Source: Atopobium sp. UBA6362 (GTDB lineage Bacteria; Actinomycetota; Coriobacteriia; Coriobacteriales; Atopobiaceae). From it: 55,203 bases of DNA. A program made the translations under genes and the position numbers. Under the pieces are notes generated by a model. It was not told the origin of the DNA and ran no database searches. It was given only the letters and a program-made list of their open reading frames with translations. Shown piece by piece: positions 52,679 to 55,203 of the stretch; positions within the stretch are counted from its first letter, which is position 1, and every line of letters starts with the position of its first letter. The stretch is from contig DJRK01000007.1 in assembly GCA_002440065.1 (NCBI GenBank), forward strand, positions 10,036 to 65,238, given 5' to 3'.

Positions 52679-53572
52679 TTAGTCCGTCTCTTCCATCTTC
52701 TCGTCGGAGAACTGCCAGCGGTTAGAGGAGCCGAAGAGGTCCATGTAGCGCTCGAGCCACTTGGCCGCCTTCTCCTCGGCGTCGGTCGCGACGAAGATAT
52801 AGTCGGGAAGGTCCTCGTGGGAGTTCACGAACTCCTTGACGGCGCCCACGTAGGCACGGGAGTAGTCGGTCCAGAGGTTCACCTTGTTGATGCCGCCGGC
52901 GACGGCCTTCTTGAAGTTCTCGTCGCCTGCGCCTGAGCCGCCGTGAAGAACGAGCGGGTAATCCTGGCCAAGGGCCTGCTTAATCTCGGCGAGGCGGTCG
53001 AAGTCGAGGCGGGGCACGTAGTCGGCGGGATACTTGCCGTGGGCGGTGCCGATGGCGACGGCGAGGGAGTCGCAGCCGGTGCGCTCGACGAACTCGACGG
53101 CCATCTCGACCTTGGTGTACATGTCGTCGGAGCGGCCGTCGCCGTCGGCGGCCTGGCCGACGTGGCCGAGCTCGGCCTCGACGGACGCGCCGTGGGAGTG
53201 CGCGAAGGCCACGACCTGCTGGACGCGGCGGATGTTCTCCTCAAAGGGAAGCGCGGAGGCGTCGCACATGACGGCGGAGAAGCCCGCCTTGATGCAGCGG
53301 CAGATGTCCTCGAACTCGCCGCCATGGTCGAGGTTCAGGGCCACCGGGACGTTCAGGGGCTCGGCGATGGCCTTGACCATCGGGACCCAGACCTCGGGGG
53401 TGGCGTTCATGCGCATCTGGCGCGGGGAGACGTCGAGGATGACCGCGGACTTCTTGGCCTCGGCGGCCATGCAGGCGGCCTTGACCATGTTGTAGCCGGG
53501 GCAGTTGGGGGCGGGGACCGCGTAGTGGTTGACGCTTGCGTGCTGGAGCATTTCCTTCATGGATACGTACAT
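52679..53572 (-). CDS. fba: Class II fructose/tagatose-bisphosphate aldolase
   Basis: The 297-residue zinc aldolase of the class II FbaA/GatY group. LNLDHGGEFEDICRCIKAGF contains the catalytic Asp and a zinc His, VEAELGHVGQ the conserved Glu, GTAHGKYP and VLHGGSGAGDENFKKAV the remaining zinc histidines, and KVNLWTDYSRA the C-terminal phosphate loop. It cleaves a ketose-1,6-bisphosphate (or 1-phosphate relative) to dihydroxyacetone phosphate and an aldehyde. ATG 53572 has an AAGGA ribosome-binding site. It is the first gene of the operon running to 44.8 kb; upstream lies a PTS EIIC fragment. Confidence 0.92.
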   Translation of the reverse strand: MYVSMKEMLQHASVNHYAVPAPNCPGYNMVKAACMAAEAKKSAVILDVSPRQMRMNATPEVWVPMVKAIAEPLNVPVALNLDHGGEFEDICRCIKAGFSAVMCDASALPFEENIRRVQQVVAFAHSHGASVEAELGHVGQAADGDGRSDDMYTKVEMAVEFVERTGCDSLAVAIGTAHGKYPADYVPRLDFDRLAEIKQALGQDYPLVLHGGSGAGDENFKKAVAGGINKVNLWTDYSRAYVGAVKEFVNSHEDLPDYIFVATDAEEKAAKWLERYMDLFGSSNRWQFSDEKMEETD

Positions 53573-53728
53573 GAGTGAGTCCTTCCTGATGTGCCTGACT
53601 CGCCGGCATTTGTGCTTGGGGCCAGCCGAAAGCGGAATAAGCGTGTTTGGGAGGCGCCTGGTCGGGCGCCCGGTCGTACAAGGTGGTGCGGTTGTGCGGG
53701 GTAGCGCTTCTTTGCGGCGCTGAATAAA

Positions 53729-53762
53729 GAAGGCGGGGAGACGCGCCTTTGGTCTCCCCGCC
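53729..53762 (-). terminator. Intrinsic terminator after the PTS EIIC fragment
   Basis: GGCGGGGAGA (53732-53741) and TCTCCCCGCC (53753-53762) pair perfectly. TTCTTTATT follows on the minus strand. Confidence 0.85.
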
Positions 53763-53778
53763 CTTAGTGCATTCGGAC

Positions 53779-54648
53779 TTAGCCGAGGAGCTGGTCGAGG
53801 ACGCCGTTGCCAGCCATGTCGCCCTCAGCCTCAACAGGCTTGCGGAGCAGGAAGTACAGGATGCCGTTGACGGCGGCGCCGGCGAACCAGAACAGGACGA
53901 ACTGGAGCGGGTTGCTCATCATCGGGATGACGAAGACGCCGCCGTGGACAGCCGCGGACTCAAGCGCGAAGTAGCCGCAGAGGCCACCGGAGATGGCACC
54001 GCCGATCATGCAGGGGATGATGCAGCGCCAGGTGTCCTGCACCAGGAACGGGATGACGTACTCCTGGATGTAGCAGCAGGCGAGCACGAGGCCGGAGACA
54101 GTGGTGGAGCGCTCCTTCTCGGTAAACTTCTTCTTGCCGGCGAAGCGATCGATGATCTGGGCGAAGCAGACACCGAGCGGGTTCTGCATGCCGCCGCACA
54201 TCTTGCAGGCAGCGGGGCCGAGGATGCCGTCGGCGTTGAGGCCGTTGGCAACGAGGGCGACGGCCTTGGAGATCGGGCCGCCCTGGTCGGTGGACATGCC
54301 GATGCCGATGGCAGCGCCGAAGACAGCGCCACCGACGCCCTGGAGGTTGGTCAGCAGGGAGGTGATGGCGGTCATGAACCAGCCGATGGGCACGCCGATG
54401 ACGATGGCGCCGGCGGTGCCGTAGACGCTGGTCAGGATGAAGGGCAGGATGCCGTAGGAAGGCTCCGCTGCGGTGGAGGCCCAGGTGGTGCCGAAGAGGA
54501 AGGGCACCAGTCCGATCTTTCGGATGGCCGGGATGCCGGAGATGACCAGGTATATGGTGATCATGAGGACACAGGCCACGGCGATGAGCCCTAAGATGAG
54601 GAAGATGCCGTGGACGATGTTCTCAAAGAGTTGTTTCTTATTTTTCAT
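53779..54648 (-). CDS. Anomalous fusion: PstC N-terminus joined to fructose-type PTS EIIC C-terminus
   Basis: One 289-residue open frame joins two unrelated proteins. Residues 1 to about 85 (IVHGIFLILGLIAVACVLMI, ISGIPAIRKIGLVPFLFG, EPSYGILPFILTSVYGTAG) are the start of a phosphate ABC permease PstC. From about residue 89 (WFMTAITSLLTNLQGVGGAV) it is the second half of a PTS EIIC of the fructose family (GIGMSTDQGGPISKAV, AAVHGGVFVIPMMSNPLQFV). The switch falls at GVPIG (85-89; 54396-54382). Neither part could work alone: PstC lacks its transport domain and EIIC its first half. The base and codon style change at the same point. It is most likely a chimeric assembly joint. Confidence 0.8.
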   Translation of the reverse strand: MKNKKQLFENIVHGIFLILGLIAVACVLMITIYLVISGIPAIRKIGLVPFLFGTTWASTAAEPSYGILPFILTSVYGTAGAIVIGVPIGWFMTAITSLLTNLQGVGGAVFGAAIGIGMSTDQGGPISKAVALVANGLNADGILGPAACKMCGGMQNPLGVCFAQIIDRFAGKKKFTEKERSTTVSGLVLACCYIQEYVIPFLVQDTWRCIIPCMIGGAISGGLCGYFALESAAVHGGVFVIPMMSNPLQFVLFWFAGAAVNGILYFLLRKPVEAEGDMAGNGVLDQLLG

Positions 54649-54703
54649 AACGATTCCCTCGTCCTAAATACACACAATACACACATTTGGCAGAAAAGTT
54701 ATC

Positions 54704-54736
54704 AAAAAAGGCGGCTGGGTTGCCAGCCGCCTTTTT
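54704..54736 (-). terminator. Intrinsic terminator after pstS
   Basis: GGCGGCTGG (54710-54718) and CCAGCCGCC (54723-54731) form the stem. TTTTTTGA follows on the minus strand. Confidence 0.9.
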
Positions 54737-54805
54737 GGGAATTTGCTCGCTGTAGGCGTTAGATGCCTGGCAGGATTGGTTTTATGTTGCAGTTGATGGG
54801 TTTGA

Positions 54806-55203
54806 TCACTTGACAGGCACTGCACCAGCGTCCGCGATGATCTGGGAAGCGTCAGCGGAGGTGACATAGTCGAAGAACTTCTGAGCGGTGTCAGACAGAG
54901 CCTTGCCTTCCTTGGTGACCAGGACGAAGGGACGCTGTACCACATAGGTGCCGTCCTTGACGGTGGCTTCGGTGGGCTTTACGCCGCCGACGGACAGGGC
55001 CTTGACGTTATCCTTGACTGCTGCCAGGGAAGCGTAGCCGATGGCGTTGGGGTTCTGGCTGACGGTGGTGATGACGTCGCCGGTGGAGGTCAGTTCCTGG
55101 CCGTACTTGCACTTGTCTTCGGTCTTGGTGATGGATTCGAAGCCGTCGCGGGTGCCGCTGCCAGCTTCACGGCCGATGAGGACGATCTCTGCGTCGTCGC
55201 CGC
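54806..55203 (-). CDS. pstS: Phosphate ABC transporter substrate-binding protein PstS, C-terminal part
   Basis: The last 132 codons of PstS, open at the window end. The phosphate-loop motif REAGSGTRDGF is near the visible start, NPNAIGYASLAAV in the middle, and the ending is DAGAVPVK. PstS binds extracellular phosphate for PstCAB; a pstC start follows downstream as expected. Codon use is unlike the rest of the window: six of seven Glu codons are GAA and Leu is CTG, against GAG/CTC elsewhere. This fits a Firmicutes source. It belongs with the foreign block from about 54.39 kb onward. Confidence 0.92.
   Translation of the reverse strand, partial: GDDAEIVLIGREAGSGTRDGFESITKTEDKCKYGQELTSTGDVITTVSQNPNAIGYASLAAVKDNVKALSVGGVKPTEATVKDGTYVVQRPFVLVTKEGKALSDTAQKFFDYVTSADASQIIADAGAVPVK

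Noticed and set aside
1..55203. CRISPR array, prophage, integrase or intact insertion sequence
   Set aside because: No regularly spaced direct repeats, no Cas, phage structural or recombinase proteins, and no transposase frame were recognised.

Overview
The window is high-GC DNA that looks like a gut or oral actinobacterium of the class Coriobacteriia (Collinsella/Olsenella type). This is inferred from protein flavour, not from a marker search: a LuxR regulator fused to a 12-helix membrane domain, a TatA with a C-terminal zinc ribbon, a very large LPxSG-anchored repeat protein, mannose-type PTS loci, ATGA-coupled genes and GAG/CTC-biased codons. Four tRNAs (Pro-CGG, Val-UAC, Glu-UUC, Leu-UAA) were identified. 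No CRISPR array, rRNA or intact transposase was seen.

Layout. 1-1.4 kb: tatA, greA and the 5' part of lysS on the minus strand. 1.6-6.2 kb: a spermidine-synthase-like methyltransferase, a LysR regulator, an amidohydrolase and an APC permease. 6.5-8.9 kb: a DUF362/ferredoxin protein and azlCD. 9-14 kb: an orphan Tat/lipoprotein oligopeptide-binding protein and a three-gene envelope operon of unknown function. 14.1-21 kb: the LuxR membrane regulator, tRNA-Pro, veg-ispE, an M24 peptidase, nagB, rph-rdgB and tRNA-Val. 21-26.6 kb: a MurE-type ligase, an iron alcohol dehydrogenase and a pair of translationally coupled, probably paralogous genes. 26.8-33.5 kb: one giant cell-wall-anchored protein. 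33.7-36.8 kb: tRNA-Glu, tRNA-Leu and a ppx-divIC-mazG block. 36.8-42.9 kb: a GntR-controlled mannose-family PTS with a SIS-domain sugar-phosphate enzyme (candidate fructoselysine/glucoselysine type) and a divergent YitT-family gene, with operator-like inverted repeats shared among them. 42.9-53.6 kb: a fructose-type EIIA, an MFS transporter, then alcohol dehydrogenase, thiolase, 3-hydroxyacyl-CoA dehydrogenase, CoA-transferase, acyl-CoA ligase, glycerate kinase and class II aldolase. These join sugar catabolism to C4 acyl-CoA chemistry.

The right end is anomalous. From about 54.39 kb to the end the sequence has different codon use and carries a Firmicutes-like pstS-pstC. The pstC start is fused in frame to the C-terminal half of a Coriobacterial-style fructose PTS EIIC. 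A chimeric assembly joint is the likeliest explanation; a real recombination is the alternative.

The DNA between genes is rich in structure. A 23-bp palindrome (AATTTGGGGTCSGACCCCAAATT) recurs at six sites, nearly always just 3' of stop codons. There are also four unrelated long inverted repeats. These are candidate REP/MITE elements or bidirectional terminators.
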